Assembly: GCA_028023455.1 (NCBI GenBank)
Contig: JAQFVV010006542.1
Span: 461,271-525,270 of the forward strand
Source of the DNA: Epiperipatus broadwayi
Lineage: Eukaryota; Onychophora; Udeonychophora; Euonychophora; Peripatidae
DNA: 64,000 bases
Direction of reading: 5' to 3'
Positions 12,702 through 23,050 of the stretch are shown here, one piece after another (position 1 is the first letter of the stretch; every line of letters begins with the position of its first letter). The translations under genes and the position numbers were made by a program. The notes under the pieces are model-generated. The model was not told where the DNA came from. It saw nothing but the letters and a program-made list of their open reading frames with translations, and did no database searches.

Positions 12702-13841
12702 ATGAATTCTTTTTTTGAGAAAAATGTTAAAAGAAAATGGACATGGAAGCATCCAAATGAAGGTACAGCAGAATTGGGTTATATTTTGACTAACAGGAAA
12801 TATATATTTCAAGATTGTAATGTTTTTAATAGATTTAGCACAGGAAGTGATCATCGATTAGTAAGATGTAAGATACGTGTTAATGCAAAACTAGAGAGAC
12901 AAAAATTATTAAGAAAAACAATATTTACAGTTGATATTCCTAATCTTCAGAAACATTCTAATGAATTTAAATTAGAACTTACAAATCGGTTTCAAGTATT
13001 AGTAGATTTTGAACATGATTCAGATTTGAATAAAATTATTATGAAAATAACTAATACACTTTTAAAAACTGCAACAAAGATAGCTGGTAGAAAAAAGCAG
13101 CAATTGACCAATAAAATTTCTACTGAGACTAGAGAATTTATGAAGAAAAGAAGGAATATGAAGATATACAAAAATGATGTATTAAAAAGAATTGAATACC
13201 TCGAATTTTGTAAAATGGTGTGGAAAAGAGTTGAAAATGATATAAGAAAGTATAACTGTGAACTAGCAAGAAAAGCTGTAGAAGAAAATAAAAGTCTTAA
13301 GAATGTAAAACAATATTTTGGTATTGGTAGGAAATTTATATCTGCAATAAGAAAAAAAGATGGAATTATTACTAAAAAGAGAGATGATATCATGAAATTG
13401 GTAGAAAATTTTTATCAAGAATTATATAGTAATAAAGAACAAGTACCTCCTATATCTATTACATCTTTCGAATTGCCCAGAATTTTAAATGAAGAAGTGA
13501 GAAATGCAATTAAATGTATAAAGAAAGAAAAGACTCCAGGTAATGATGGAATTATAATTGATATATTAAAAGAAGCAGGTGAAGAAACATACATTTTTTT
13601 AGCAAAGTTATATACTAAATGTCTAAATGATAAAGATGTAATGGATGATTGGAAGAATGCAGTAATAATATTAATATTTAAAAAAGGTGATAAAGAAGAT
13701 ATTAGAAATTACAGACCTATCGGCCTTTTATCAGTTTTATATAAAATTTTTACCAAGATAATTACAACTCGTCTACAGAGAACATTGGATTTCCACCAAC
13801 CAAGAGAACAAGTTGGATTTAAAAGTGGTTTTGTACAGTAG
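12702..13841 (+). CDS. LINE endonuclease C-terminus plus RT N-terminal half
   Basis: This is the first part of a 5'-truncated non-LTR retrotransposon. Residues ~13-50 match the C-terminal end of an APE-type endonuclease, with WTWKHPNEGTAELGYILTNR and then GSDHRLVR, which contains the catalytic SDH. The usual Asp in the ID-Y-I block appears replaced by Gly. The N-terminal two thirds of the endonuclease are missing. The RT thumb/finger region follows: KTPGNDGI, DDWKNAVIILIFKKGDKED and NYRPIGLLSVLYKIFTKII. The frame ends prematurely at 13841. The continuation (TVDHIQVLREVIERTNEYE) is encoded in the +1 frame from about nt 13830, so a single small indel near 13828 separates this frame from the next one. 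The sequence resembles the transposon-derived RT known in C. elegans as F52C9.6 and other RTE-like LINEs. Confidence 0.85.
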   Translation: MNSFFEKNVKRKWTWKHPNEGTAELGYILTNRKYIFQDCNVFNRFSTGSDHRLVRCKIRVNAKLERQKLLRKTIFTVDIPNLQKHSNEFKLELTNRFQVLVDFEHDSDLNKIIMKITNTLLKTATKIAGRKKQQLTNKISTETREFMKKRRNMKIYKNDVLKRIEYLEFCKMVWKRVENDIRKYNCELARKAVEENKSLKNVKQYFGIGRKFISAIRKKDGIITKKRDDIMKLVENFYQELYSNKEQVPPISITSFELPRILNEEVRNAIKCIKKEKTPGNDGIIIDILKEAGEETYIFLAKLYTKCLNDKDVMDDWKNAVIILIFKKGDKEDIRNYRPIGLLSVLYKIFTKIITTRLQRTLDFHQPREQVGFKSGFVQ

Positions 13842-14968
13842 ATCATATTCAGGTACTCAGAGAAGTTATAGAAAGGACAAATGAATATGAGTTGTCATTA
13901 TGTTTTGGATTTGTAGATTATGAAAAGGCATTTGATTCTATAAACATTTCTTCAGTGATTAAAGCATTGGATCATCAAGGTATAGATCCAGGATATTGTC
14001 ATATTTTAAAGAATATTTATAAAAATGCAACAGCAACAATTAGATTACATAATGATACTGGGAAAGTCAACATTGAGAAAGGTGTAAGACAAGGTGACTC
14101 CATATCTCCAAAATTTTTTACAGCAGTGCTGCAAGAAGTATTTTGTGGATTAAAATGGGAAACTAAAGGAGTGAAAGTAAATGGAGATTATTTAAGTCAT
14201 TTAGATTTCACAGATGATGTAGTTGTTTTTGCAAATAATGGTTCAGAGCTGCAGGAAATGTTGCAGGAGTTATCAGATGAAAGTAGGAAAGTAGGACTAA
14301 AGATAAATGTTAAAAAGACTAAAGTAATGTTTAATCGATTTGCTCAAAATATGAAAATAAAGATTGATTATGATGAATTAGAAGAAGTTAAAAGTTACAA
14401 ATACCTTGGTCCAATTATTAATACAGATGGAAACATAATGGAGAAAATTAATCATAGAATTAAACTTGGTTGGAGCGCTTTTGGTAGAAATAACTTGGTG
14501 CTAAAAGGAAATATGCCTATGTGTTTGAAAAGGAAGATTTTTAACAAATGTGTTTTACCAGTTTTTACTTATGGATCTGAGACTTGGACACTCAATAGAA
14601 GAGTAATACAGAGACGTCAGACCACTCAAAGAAGTATGGAGAGATATATGTTGGGAGTAACAAGAAGAGATCGAAAATGCAATGTATGGGTGAGAGAACA
14701 AACAGGTGTTACTGACCTCATTGAAAAAATTAAAAGATTGAAGTGGAGTTGGGCTGGACATATTGCTAGAAGAGATGATAATAGTTGGACAATTGAAATT
14801 TTAAACTGGATTCCAAGAGATTGTAAAAGACCCGGAAAAAGACCACATGTAAGATGGATGGATGAAATAAGAAAGTGTGCAGGGGTGATGTGGAGAAGAG
14901 AAACTAAAGATCGGAGATGGATTAAACTTGGAGAGACCTTCATTCTGCAGTGGATTGATAATGGTTGA
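13842..14968 (+). CDS. LINE reverse transcriptase core and C-terminus
   Basis: Second half of the LINE that starts at 12.7 kb, open from the frameshift to 14968; its first Met codon is at 13892. RT motif A is FVDYEKAFDSI, motif B is GVRQGDSISPKFFTAVLQE, and motif C reads FTDDVVVFAN, so the two catalytic aspartates remain although the usual Ala is Thr. The distal blocks KINVKKTKVMF, YKYLGPIINTDGNI, LPVFTYGSETWTL and RLKWSWAGHIARRDDNSW are typical. The element ends just past the stop in GGTTGATAATGATTAATGAT and an AT run instead of poly(A). A minus-strand relative at 16.9-18.4 kb ends in the same sequence, which fixes the 3' end. Apart from the truncation and one frameshift the ORF is well preserved, so the insertion is fairly recent. 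Confidence 0.87.
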
Positions 14969-15069
14969 TAATGATTAATGATATATATATATATATTCAT
15001 GAATAATTTTATCATAAATTTATTAATGACATTGGTTAGTTTAAATATTAAACTAGTTGGTTTTAACAT

Positions 15070-15700
15070 ATTTTTGTATAATACTGTTTTTTAACGAAAC
15101 TAGCGTGTATTTTGAACGTATAAAGCCCCATTGCATTCGGAAATTCATGGTTAGTACTAAGTGAGCTACATGTGAAATATCATGAAGCTAGGATTGAATT
15201 TAAATCTGGCTGCTTCAATATATAAATTTTTATTAACTAGTTAATATGTTTTGCATAGCATGTGTTGGAGTATATGACCATATTTCTTCATAATGTTCGT
15301 TTTATTTAAATTAATTATTAACAATATTTTGATATGAATATAACACTTCCTCTTAAATCTTATTTCCCAACTAAGTAAACTATAAAAAACCATAGATAAT
15401 AAATATTAATACTTTAATTATTTTAAGCCTTGGAATTATTATTTTTAGGCATTATTATTGTTTGAGAGTGACTCTCATCATAAAAATGAAAGAGAACAAA
15501 CTACTTCAATATATATATATATAACAAAACTTAAATATATTCCAAACAACGGTAAACAATTTATAATACAATATAAATAAAAACTCAATAAAAACTCATA
15601 AAGAAATATTTTCGATTATATTCATAATCATTTTCAACTCAACTTTCAAATTGGAATCATCTATTACCAACCGGAAACACATGTCGATTTAAATATCCCA
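15070..15700. other. A+T-rich spacer
   Basis: Between the LINE and the PLE fragment I see only short AT runs and no gene. The segment adjoining the PLE stop codon (15600-15703) is probably the element's 3' untranslated part on the minus strand. Confidence 0.4.
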
Positions 15701-15703
15701 CAA

Positions 15704-16396
15704 TTAATTAATCCTAACATTTGCTGACTGTCTGTTTATTATCGTATTTTTATACCTACTAATAAAAACTGCCTCTTTAATTTTTTTTTTTTTATTATCT
15801 CTATCTTGTCCTAAAATTTTTATTTTATTTATATCAAAATTAAACTTAAAATTACAATTTCTATCATGATCATAAAAAACAGATTCAGTATATAACTTGA
15901 CTTCATTACTATTATCATTACATATCTGTACATTTTTCAAAACTCTTTTATATAACAATTTATGTTCTTTAATTCTTTTCTCTATATTACATCTAGATTT
16001 CCCTATATATGATAAGTTACACCCACAAAAAATTCTATAAATTATATTACTCACGTTATTTTTTTCTAACTTATCTTTTGAATTATTAACCATTCTATTT
16101 AAATTACCTGATCCATAAAAAGAAACATTATATATACCATTATAAACTTTTTTCATAAATTTTACTTGATTATTATTATAAAAAGGCAAAGAAATCCACT
16201 TCTTACTCTTAATTTCTTCATCACCAGTATTTCTATTAATTTTCTTACTAAATTGACAAACCACTTGATAAATTTCTTTTATATTATAACCTACACTTAA
16301 TAATTCACTTACATAATTTTCAATATTTTTCTTTTTATCACATGCATATTTACACAAAATATTATTTCTATACAAAAAAGACCTAAAACCAGCCAT
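15704..16396 (-). CDS. Penelope-like element C-terminus with GIY-YIG nuclease
   Basis: A 230-codon minus-strand frame encodes the region after the RT of a Penelope-like retroelement plus its GIY-YIG endonuclease. The nuclease block shows NIIYRIFCGC, a form of the GIY strand, followed by LSYIGKS (YIG) and CNIEKRIKEHK, whose Arg is the conserved catalytic-helix arginine. Near the end come a FYDHDRNCNFKF segment and a hydrophilic tail. In the family this domain nicks target DNA to prime reverse transcription. The frame starts beside an AT microsatellite at ~16400, so the RT domain is gone (5'-truncated). It is clearly a different PLE family from the pair at 20-24 kb: the sequence is only distantly similar. 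No internal stop is present. Confidence 0.78.
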   Translation of the reverse strand: MAGFRSFLYRNNILCKYACDKKKNIENYVSELLSVGYNIKEIYQVVCQFSKKINRNTGDEEIKSKKWISLPFYNNNQVKFMKKVYNGIYNVSFYGSGNLNRMVNNSKDKLEKNNVSNIIYRIFCGCNLSYIGKSRCNIEKRIKEHKLLYKRVLKNVQICNDNSNEVKLYTESVFYDHDRNCNFKFNFDINKIKILGQDRDNKKKKIKEAVFISRYKNTIINRQSANVRIN

Positions 16397-16929
16397 CTTA
16401 TAATTATATATATATATCCATTAGAAACAAATTAACAATTGCACAATTCCAATATAGATAACAATCAACAATCTTAAACTGTTGTCAAAGCATAAACGTG
16501 GAATATGTATAAGAAATAAAGAATGGGGAATTTTTAGCACAGTTAAAAAAATTATTTAATCTACATAACGATGATTGTGTGTAACTGCATCAACTATTTG
16601 CTTTTTCTGATCATCCAATATAGAACTTTAGGAATTATACGTCCAACAATAAAACAATAAACAAAAGAATAAATATTAGTTTATTAATTCAAAATATTGA
16701 AGTATTTATTGATTATTTTATTTTCAAATTAAAGCAAGAATAAGAAGGAAATAAAAATTATCGTATTAATTATTATAATTATATGCACAGCATAATTAAC
16801 TTTGCTTGGCTAAGTATTTTTATTAAAAATCTGATATATATCTTCAAGCATTTTATCAAATAAAATTAAAAAAATACTATTTATTCATTTATTAACAAAA
16901 GAAAAATATTATTAAGAATTAACATAGCC

Positions 16930-18355
16930 ATATATCATCATCATCAACCATTATCAGTCTACTCAAGGATCAGTCTACTCAAGGATCAGTCTACTGCAGG
17001 ATGAAGGTCTCCCCAAGTTCAATTCATCTTCCCCGATCTTAATTTCTCTTTTTCACATCACACATGCACAATTTCTTATTTCCTTCACCCATCTCACATG
17101 TAGTCCTTTTCTGGGTCTTTTACAATCTTTTGGAATCCAGTTTAAGATTTCAATTGTCCATCTATTATCAACTGCAATATGTCCAGCCTAATTCCACTCT
17201 AGTCTTTTAAGTTTTTCAATGAGGTCAGTAACACCTGTTTGTTCTCTTACCTATATATGGCGTTTTTGATCTCTTCTTGTTAGTCCCAAAATGCAACTCT
17301 CCATACTTCTTTGAGTGGTCTGAAGTATCTGTATTGCTCTTTCATTAAGTGCCAAGTCTCGAATCCATAAGTAAGAACTGGTAAAACACATTTATTAAAA
17401 ACCTTCCTTTTCAAAAACATAGGAATATTTTTATTTTAGTATCAAGTTATTTTTACCAAAAGCACCCCGATCATGTTTAATTCTATGATTAATTTCATTC
17501 ATTATGTTTCCATTTGTATTAATAATCTGAGCAAGGTATTTGTAACTGTTAACTTCTTTTAATTCATCATAATCAATCTTTATTTTCATATTTTGAGAAA
17601 ATCCATTAAACATTACTTTAGTTTTTTTTAACATTTAACAACTACATCATCTGCAAAATCTAAATAACTTAAATAATCTCCATTTACTTTCACTCCTTTA
17701 GTTTCCCATTTTAATCCACCAAGAACTTTTTGCAGCACGGCTGTAAAACGTTTTGGAGATATGGCGTCACTCAATGTTGACTTTCCCAGTATCATTACAT
17801 AATCTAATTGTTGCTGTTGCATTTTTATAAATATTCTTTAAAATATGACAATATCCTGGATCTATACTCTGATGATCCAATGCTTTAATCACTGAAGAAA
17901 TGTTTATAGGATAAAATGCCTTTTCATAATCTATAAATCCAAATCATAATGGCAACTCATATTCGGTTTTTCTATAATTTCTCTCAATACCTGGATATAT
18001 CTACTGTGCTAAAATCACTTTAAATCCAACTTGTTCTCTTGGTTGGTGGAAATCCAATTTTCTCTGTAGACGTGTTGTAATTATCTTGGTAAAAATTTTA
18101 TATAAAACTGATAAAAGGCTGAAAAGTCTGTAATTTTTAATATCTTTTTATCACCTTTTTTAAATATTAATATTAATATTGCATTCTTCCAATCATCTGG
18201 TACATCTTTATCATTTAGACATTTGGTATACAACTTTGCTAAAAAAAATTATATTTCTTGACCTGCTTCTTTTAATATATCAATTATAATTCCATCATTA
18301 AATGGAGCCTTTTCTTTCTTCATACATTTAATTGCATGTCTCACTTCTTCAATTA
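16930..18355 (-). pseudogene. Decayed second copy of the 12.7-kb LINE family
   Basis: Minus-strand sequence matches the LINE at 12.7-15.0 kb from the RT finger region to the 3' end. Recognisable pieces are EEVRHAIKCMKKEKAP (about 18350-18300), DYLSYLDFADDVV (about 17680-17640, catalytic DD intact) and KKTKVMFNGFSQNMKIKI followed by EVNSYKYLAQIINTNGNIM (about 17630-17490). Multiple stops and frameshifts break it, and it is 5'-truncated. A 17-bp piece containing GATCAGTCTACTC is tandemly repeated near 16955-17000. The 3' end, GATAATGGTTGATGATGATG followed by AT, agrees with the first copy. Its 5' truncation point at ~18355 abuts the retrozyme-like repeat at 18361. Confidence 0.82.
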
Positions 18356-18360
18356 ACATA

Positions 18361-18806
18361 TTACATATTGATAATGCAAGCAATATAGGTCATGTGATAT
18401 GTGACTGATTTTTACTAATATTATGATTTTGCTATTAGTGTCTTGTCTATATTAAATTGCTAAGCCTACTAATATATGGGATCACTGAATTTAGTTCAGG
18501 CCCATGTAGTTTTTCTAGTTAAAGAGCTGAATTTGCAGACATGTAGGTGTCTGATGATTTAGATATTTTTCCTAATATTTAATGATTAGATAAATTCTTG
18601 GCTTGAGTTAGTATTTTGAATCTAATGTCCTAGCTCCTCACTGAAGAGAGCCACAGCTCAAAACCAGTCTGGGGATGGGGACAATAGCATTTATTATAAA
18701 AAACAAAAAAATCAAATAAATAAGCTTGTTTAGAGCTATTAGCAGGCTCTTTATATATTACATATTGGTAATGCAAGTTGTATAGGTCATGTGACATATG
18801 ACTGAT
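18361..18806 (+). mobile_element. Retrozyme-like repeat with direct terminal repeats and hammerhead
   Basis: A ~48-bp sequence occurs twice in direct orientation at 18361-18408 and 18757-18806 (both contain ATAGGTCATGTGA and TGACTGAT), about 396 bp apart. Between them is a hammerhead-like motif (18626-18680). The same layout, one hammerhead between direct repeats of a tandem unit, occurs at 25387-25922. Another fragment of the family lies at 51.92-52.07 kb (TAAGTCATGTGACATCTGAC). There is no coding capacity. Family knowledge: short animal retrozymes and Penelope-like element termini carry type I hammerheads inside direct repeats. I infer one of these two. Confidence 0.5.
18626..18680 (+). ncRNA. 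Degenerate type I hammerhead ribozyme
   Basis: Stem I strands CCUCA and UGGGG flank the core. The core is CUGAAGA (18641-18647), then stem II GAGC with loop CACA and GCUC, then AAAAC in place of GAAAC (G12 to A), and CAGUC before the cleavage position. The stem I segment and GUC-UGGGGAU match the intact copies at 25.2 and 25.7 kb. Loss of G12 predicts an inactive copy. Confidence 0.55.
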
Positions 18807-18865
18807 ACTCCAAATTGACAACACAATTAGACTAGCCAAAAATAAATAAATAAAATAAACTCTAA

Positions 18866-19100
18866 AGCAGAACCAATGATCTCACTGCTACAAACAGACT
18901 TCTCAAGTGTAAAGATCTATAAAATAACATATTTAAACTAAACATTGACCACAATTAAACTCACCTTCCATACACCCTTAATATTACAATAACCTTTAAA
19001 TAAGTTATTTGATTCAGAATCATACATTTTTATTAATAAAGATTCTTTAATTCTTTTTATTTTATTTCTCTCAAAGAAAACAACCTTAACTTCATTAAGG
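18866..19100 (-). mobile_element. Short 3' fragment of the 20-24 kb PLE family
   Basis: Read on the minus strand, this matches the last ~75 codons and the 3' untranslated part of the Penelope-like pair at 20-24 kb. Shared parts include the segment before the stop and the ACACTTGAGAAGTCTG block. Homology ends near 19100. Substitutions and frame breaks show that it is an older, dead fragment. Confidence 0.65.
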
Positions 19101-19857
19101 GTTTTCTCCAAAGCTATGAATTTATATGTAGATTTAGATGTAAAAAGTTTTATTTTTCAATAATCCATAGTGAAATAATCCATAATTTCCCAAAACAAGT
19201 TAATTCAGAATTATTTTGAAAGAAGAGACAAATGATTTGATTGAAATTATTATAAACATCCTGTAAGCAATCTTTCAAAATTCCACTAACAATTGAAGAC
19301 AATGAATTAGATTTTTTTTCCAAGAAGTGTTTAGTGATAATGTCTATTGCTGTTGTTATATGTCCATTTTAGCTCATGGAGAAAACATCTTACCAACTAG
19401 ACAAAATGCCTTGAGTGAATTAGTCTTCTCTGCCATTCTAGTAATGGCACTATAAGAATTGCTATTTTAATATTTCATTTGACTGTATCTTGAATACATT
19501 GTAGTTTTACAAAGATTAACTGAATTTTTTCAAGCAGTTATATTTATAGTTTCTGGTTATCTGGTATCACAATTCATCATTTTTATGTTTTTCCAGAATA
19601 ATTTTGTTCACCATCATGGTGATATGGAAAAATCAGATGAACAAAATTGCCTGGCTTTATTTTAAATGCTAAAATTTTCCAGACATTGAAATGGAAAAAA
19701 AATAATACCAACATTTTTATTGTTTTATCTTAATTGGAATTTAAACTAAATTTTGCAAATGTTTATTATTATTATTTTTTTAGAACTAAATAATTTTATT
19801 AGTTTTATATTTATAATATTTTAGAACATATAAAGCTTAAACATATAAAACTTTCAT

Positions 19858-19895
<38 letters not shown>

Positions 19896-19896
19896 C
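19101..19896. repeat. Unassigned A+T-rich DNA ending in (CA)n(TA)n
   Basis: No gene was recognised at 19101-19858. A CA dinucleotide run followed by TA repeats (19859-19896) lies immediately outside the 3' end of the minus-strand PLE copy. Confidence 0.6.
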
Positions 19897-20036
19897 AAAT
19901 CAAAACTACCCCAAATCTAAAATTAAACCAGACCAGCATAAAAATAATATTAAAACACAACCTAAGGTTTCACTGCTACAAGCAGACTTCTCAAGTGTAA
20001 AGAACTACAAAAAAACCACACATTATATATATACTA

Positions 20037-20816
20037 TTAAAAACTACCCACAAATCCATTCACTTCCCATCCACCCTTAATATTAAAAGAACTCTTAAAT
20101 AAGTTAATTGCTTCAGAATAATAAATTTTCAATAATAAAGACTCTTTAATTCTTCTTTTGATTTCATTTCTCTCAAAAAAGACAACCTTAGCTTCATCAA
20201 AATCAATAGTGTGGCCTGTATCTTTTTCATGGACATACAAAGCAGAACTAAGATATCTATTTTTAACTCTACTTTTATGAACCTTTATTCTTTCATTTAA
20301 ACTCAAACTACTCTGACCTATGTAAACATTCTTACAAAATAAACAAGGAATAAAATATACCACACCAGGAATAGTCTTTCTATCAAAAACTTCTTTTGTA
20401 TTATTTAATAAATTATTCAATGTAACACCCCTTTTCCAAGCAATTTTCTTATTTCCAAACAATTTACTATTTCTACACACAATTTTATAAGAAGACAATT
20501 TAAATGGCAAAGAAATAAAATCATATTTTTCTTTAACCTTTACATCCTTACAAATATTACTATTAAATAAAATACTTTTAACAAATTTATCAGAGTATCC
20601 AACACTCAAATAATCTTTATAAAATTGATATTTCTGAAACAAAGCTACCCCACTAGAATTATTTAATTTAATATTCCTATGACAATAATTCCTTAAAGCA
20701 GCTACTTTATGAGATACAGACTGATAGCTATCAGGTTTAATTATAGATCTTAATTCTTTACTTTTAACTAAATGACTGCACAATAAACAATTAGTTTCTA
20801 TATTTCTAATCACCAA
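20037..20816 (-). CDS. PLE GIY-YIG endonuclease ORF (left copy)
   Basis: A 259-codon frame encodes the linker and GIY-YIG endonuclease of a Penelope-like retroelement. The GIY strand appears as GVVYFIP, the YIG as VYIGQSSLSLNERIKVHK (containing the conserved Arg), followed by YVHEKDTGHTIDF and KVVFFER. In intact Penelopes this domain is fused behind the RT in one protein. Here it lies in the -1 frame relative to the RT frame upstream, from which it is separated by a stop beside a run of five G (minus strand). Its first Met follows a codon run (FGKLKFLDLL) that clearly continues the RT protein. The right-hand copy at 23051-23830 has the same amino-acid sequence throughout. The 3' untranslated part runs to 19897. 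Confidence 0.85.
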   Translation of the reverse strand: MVIRNIETNCLLCSHLVKSKELRSIIKPDSYQSVSHKVAALRNYCHRNIKLNNSSGVALFQKYQFYKDYLSVGYSDKFVKSILFNSNICKDVKVKEKYDFISLPFKLSSYKIVCRNSKLFGNKKIAWKRGVTLNNLLNNTKEVFDRKTIPGVVYFIPCLFCKNVYIGQSSLSLNERIKVHKSRVKNRYLSSALYVHEKDTGHTIDFDEAKVVFFERNEIKRRIKESLLLKIYYSEAINLFKSSFNIKGGWEVNGFVGSF

Positions 20817-20845
20817 AAGATCTAAAAATTTTAACTTTCCAAAAT

Positions 20846-21976
20846 CTAACCCCCTCCTTCTAACACAAATTTTATAGAAGGATCAAAACAATTAAACTCA
20901 TTTACAAATTCCTTCAATTTATCATTCTCAACTACAAATAAACAATCATCAACATATCTGACAAATAATTTTACATATAAACAATTCTTTTTAATAATAA
21001 TTTCCTCTTCCATAAAACTAATATAAACTGAACATACTAAAGGAGAAATAATATAACCTATTATCCACCCTTCCTTAATCTTATAAAAATTACCTCTATA
21101 AGTAAAATACATAGAATCTTCCAATAACAAAAGCAAATCTTTAATTACCTTAATTTTATTTTTTGATAAAAAACTTTTCTTAATCAATACAGACAAAAGA
21201 ACATCAATACTGCTTAACCTATTAACAGACTGATACATATTTTCAATATCTAAACTTCCAAATACCCAATTACTTTCCATTTTAAAATTATTAATCTTAT
21301 CAAAAGCCTCAAAAGAAGAAGAAACTGTGTACTGACCAAAATCAACAAATTGTTTTAAAAAATTATTCAAGAATCTAGAAATACCCTCTACCACACTACC
21401 TGTAAAATCAAAAATAAATCTTAAAGGAAAACCATCTTTATGAGTTTTAATATTCACAAACATCTTAGCTGATGTAAAATCATTAGGATAGCATTTTAAA
21501 TAATCTACTCTATTAAAAATTTTTAAATTAACCATTTTCTTCATAATATCTATCAATTTTCTTTTAATCAAATTACCTGGATTTTTATCTAACAACATAT
21601 ATTTACCATTATTTAATTCTCTATCCATTTTCTCTTTGAAATCATCTCCTTTCCTAATAACAAACCTACCAGCTTTGTCTTCACAAGAAATGATTACATC
21701 ATTAGCAATTAACCTATTTTTAAGATGTTTAATCTCAGCAGGATTAATAACAAATTTTTCTTTCCTTTTTAAACTTTTATTCAAAATCGATTGAATACCA
21801 ACTTTCTGCTCATCACTCAAATTACTAGATTCAATAGACAAAATTGTATCAAAAACTATATTTTTTGAATTAAATGGAACAAAATTAGGGCCTTTACCAA
21901 GAATATCTAATTCCCTATCATTTAACTTCAAATCCGTAAGATTAACAACTCTATCCTCAGAAACCTTATTCTCATA
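20846..21976 (-). CDS. PLE reverse transcriptase (left copy)
   Basis: RT of a Penelope-like retroelement, open from the junction at 21976 to the stop at 20846; the first Met in frame gives 361 residues from 21931. N-terminal blocks are NDRELDILGKGPNFVPF and KNRLIANDVI. RT motifs are the finger block KTHKDGFPLRFIFDFTGSVV, motif A GSLDIENMYQSV, motif B GWIIGYIISPLVCSVYISFM, and motif C FVRYVDDCLFVVE with both catalytic aspartates. The frame stays open up to the point where the inverted copy begins, so the true start is cut off. The stop beside the G5 run (C5 on plus, 20850-20854) splits the RT from the GIY-YIG ORF. The catalytic residues look intact, but the split and the missing start make activity from this copy uncertain. 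Confidence 0.87.
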   Translation of the reverse strand, partial: YENKVSEDRVVNLTDLKLNDRELDILGKGPNFVPFNSKNIVFDTILSIESSNLSDEQKVGIQSILNKSLKRKEKFVINPAEIKHLKNRLIANDVIISCEDKAGRFVIRKGDDFKEKMDRELNNGKYMLLDKNPGNLIKRKLIDIMKKMVNLKIFNRVDYLKCYPNDFTSAKMFVNIKTHKDGFPLRFIFDFTGSVVEGISRFLNNFLKQFVDFGQYTVSSSFEAFDKINNFKMESNWVFGSLDIENMYQSVNRLSSIDVLLSVLIKKSFLSKNKIKVIKDLLLLLEDSMYFTYRGNFYKIKEGWIIGYIISPLVCSVYISFMEEEIIIKKNCLYVKLFVRYVDDCLFVVENDKLKEFVNEFNCFDPSIKFVLEGGG

Positions 21977-23021
21977 CCCTAATTTTGTTCCATTTCATTC
22001 AAAAAATATAGTTTTTGATACAATTTCGTCTATTGAATCTAGTAATTTGAGTGATGAGCAGAAAGTTGGTATTCAATCGATTTTGAATAAAAGTTTAAAA
22101 AGGAAAGAAAAATTTGTTATTAATCCTGCTGAGATTAAACATCTTAAAAATAGGTTAATTGCTAATGATGTAATCATTTCTCGTGAAGACAAAGCTGGTA
22201 GGTTTGTTATTATGAAAGAAGATGATTTCAAAGAGAAAATGGATAGAGAATTAAATAATGGTAAATATATGTTGTTAGATAAAAATCCAGGTAATTTGAT
22301 TAAAAGAAAATTGATAGATATTATGAAGAAAATGGTTAATTTAACAATTTTTAATAGAGTAGATTATTTAAAATGCTATCCTAATAATTTTACATCAGCT
22401 AAGATGTTTGTGAATATTAAAACTCATAAAGATGGTTTTCCTTTAAGATTTATTTTTGATTTTACAGGTAGTGTTGTAGAGGGTATTTCTAGATTCTTGA
22501 ATAATTTTTTAAAACAATTTGTTGATTTTGGTCAGTACACAGTTTCTTCTTCTTTTGAGGCTTTTGATAAGATTAATAATTTTAAAATGGAAAGTAATTG
22601 GGTATTTGGAAGTTTAGATATTGAAAAAAAGTATCAGTCTGTTAATAGGTTAAGCAGTATTGATGTTCTTTTGTCTGTATTGATTAAGAAAAGTTCTTTA
22701 TCAAAAAATAAAATTAAGGTAATTAAAGATTTGCTTTTGTTATTGGAAGATTTTATGTATTTTACTTATAGAGGTAATTTTTATAAGATTAAGGAAGGGT
22801 GGATAATAGGTTATATTATTTCTCCTTTAGTATGTTCAGTTTATATTAGTTTTATGGAAGAGGAAATTATTATTAAAAAGAATTGTTTATATGTAAAATT
22901 ATTTGTCAGATATGTTGATGATTGTTTATTTGTAGTTGAGAATGATAAATTGAAGGAATTTGTAAATGAGTTTAATTGTTTTGATCCTTCTATAAAATTT
23001 GTGTTAGAAGGAGGGGGTTAG
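21977..23021 (+). CDS. PLE reverse transcriptase (right copy)
   Basis: Second copy of the Penelope-like RT, open from near the junction; the first in-frame Met gives 324 residues from 22047. All RT blocks are present: KTHKDGFPLRFIFDF, motif A GSLDIEKKYQSV, motif B GWIIGYIISPL and motif C RYVDDCLF. By eye it differs from the left copy at about nine residues, all N-terminal to the motif B region (for example ISCED/ISRED, IRKGDD/IMKEDD, ENMYQ/EKKYQ); none are seen afterwards. It is more strongly 5'-truncated than the left copy. It ends at the same stop beside G5 (23013-23017). Confidence 0.86.
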
Positions 23022-23050
23022 ATTTTGGTAAGTTAAAATTTTTAGATCTT

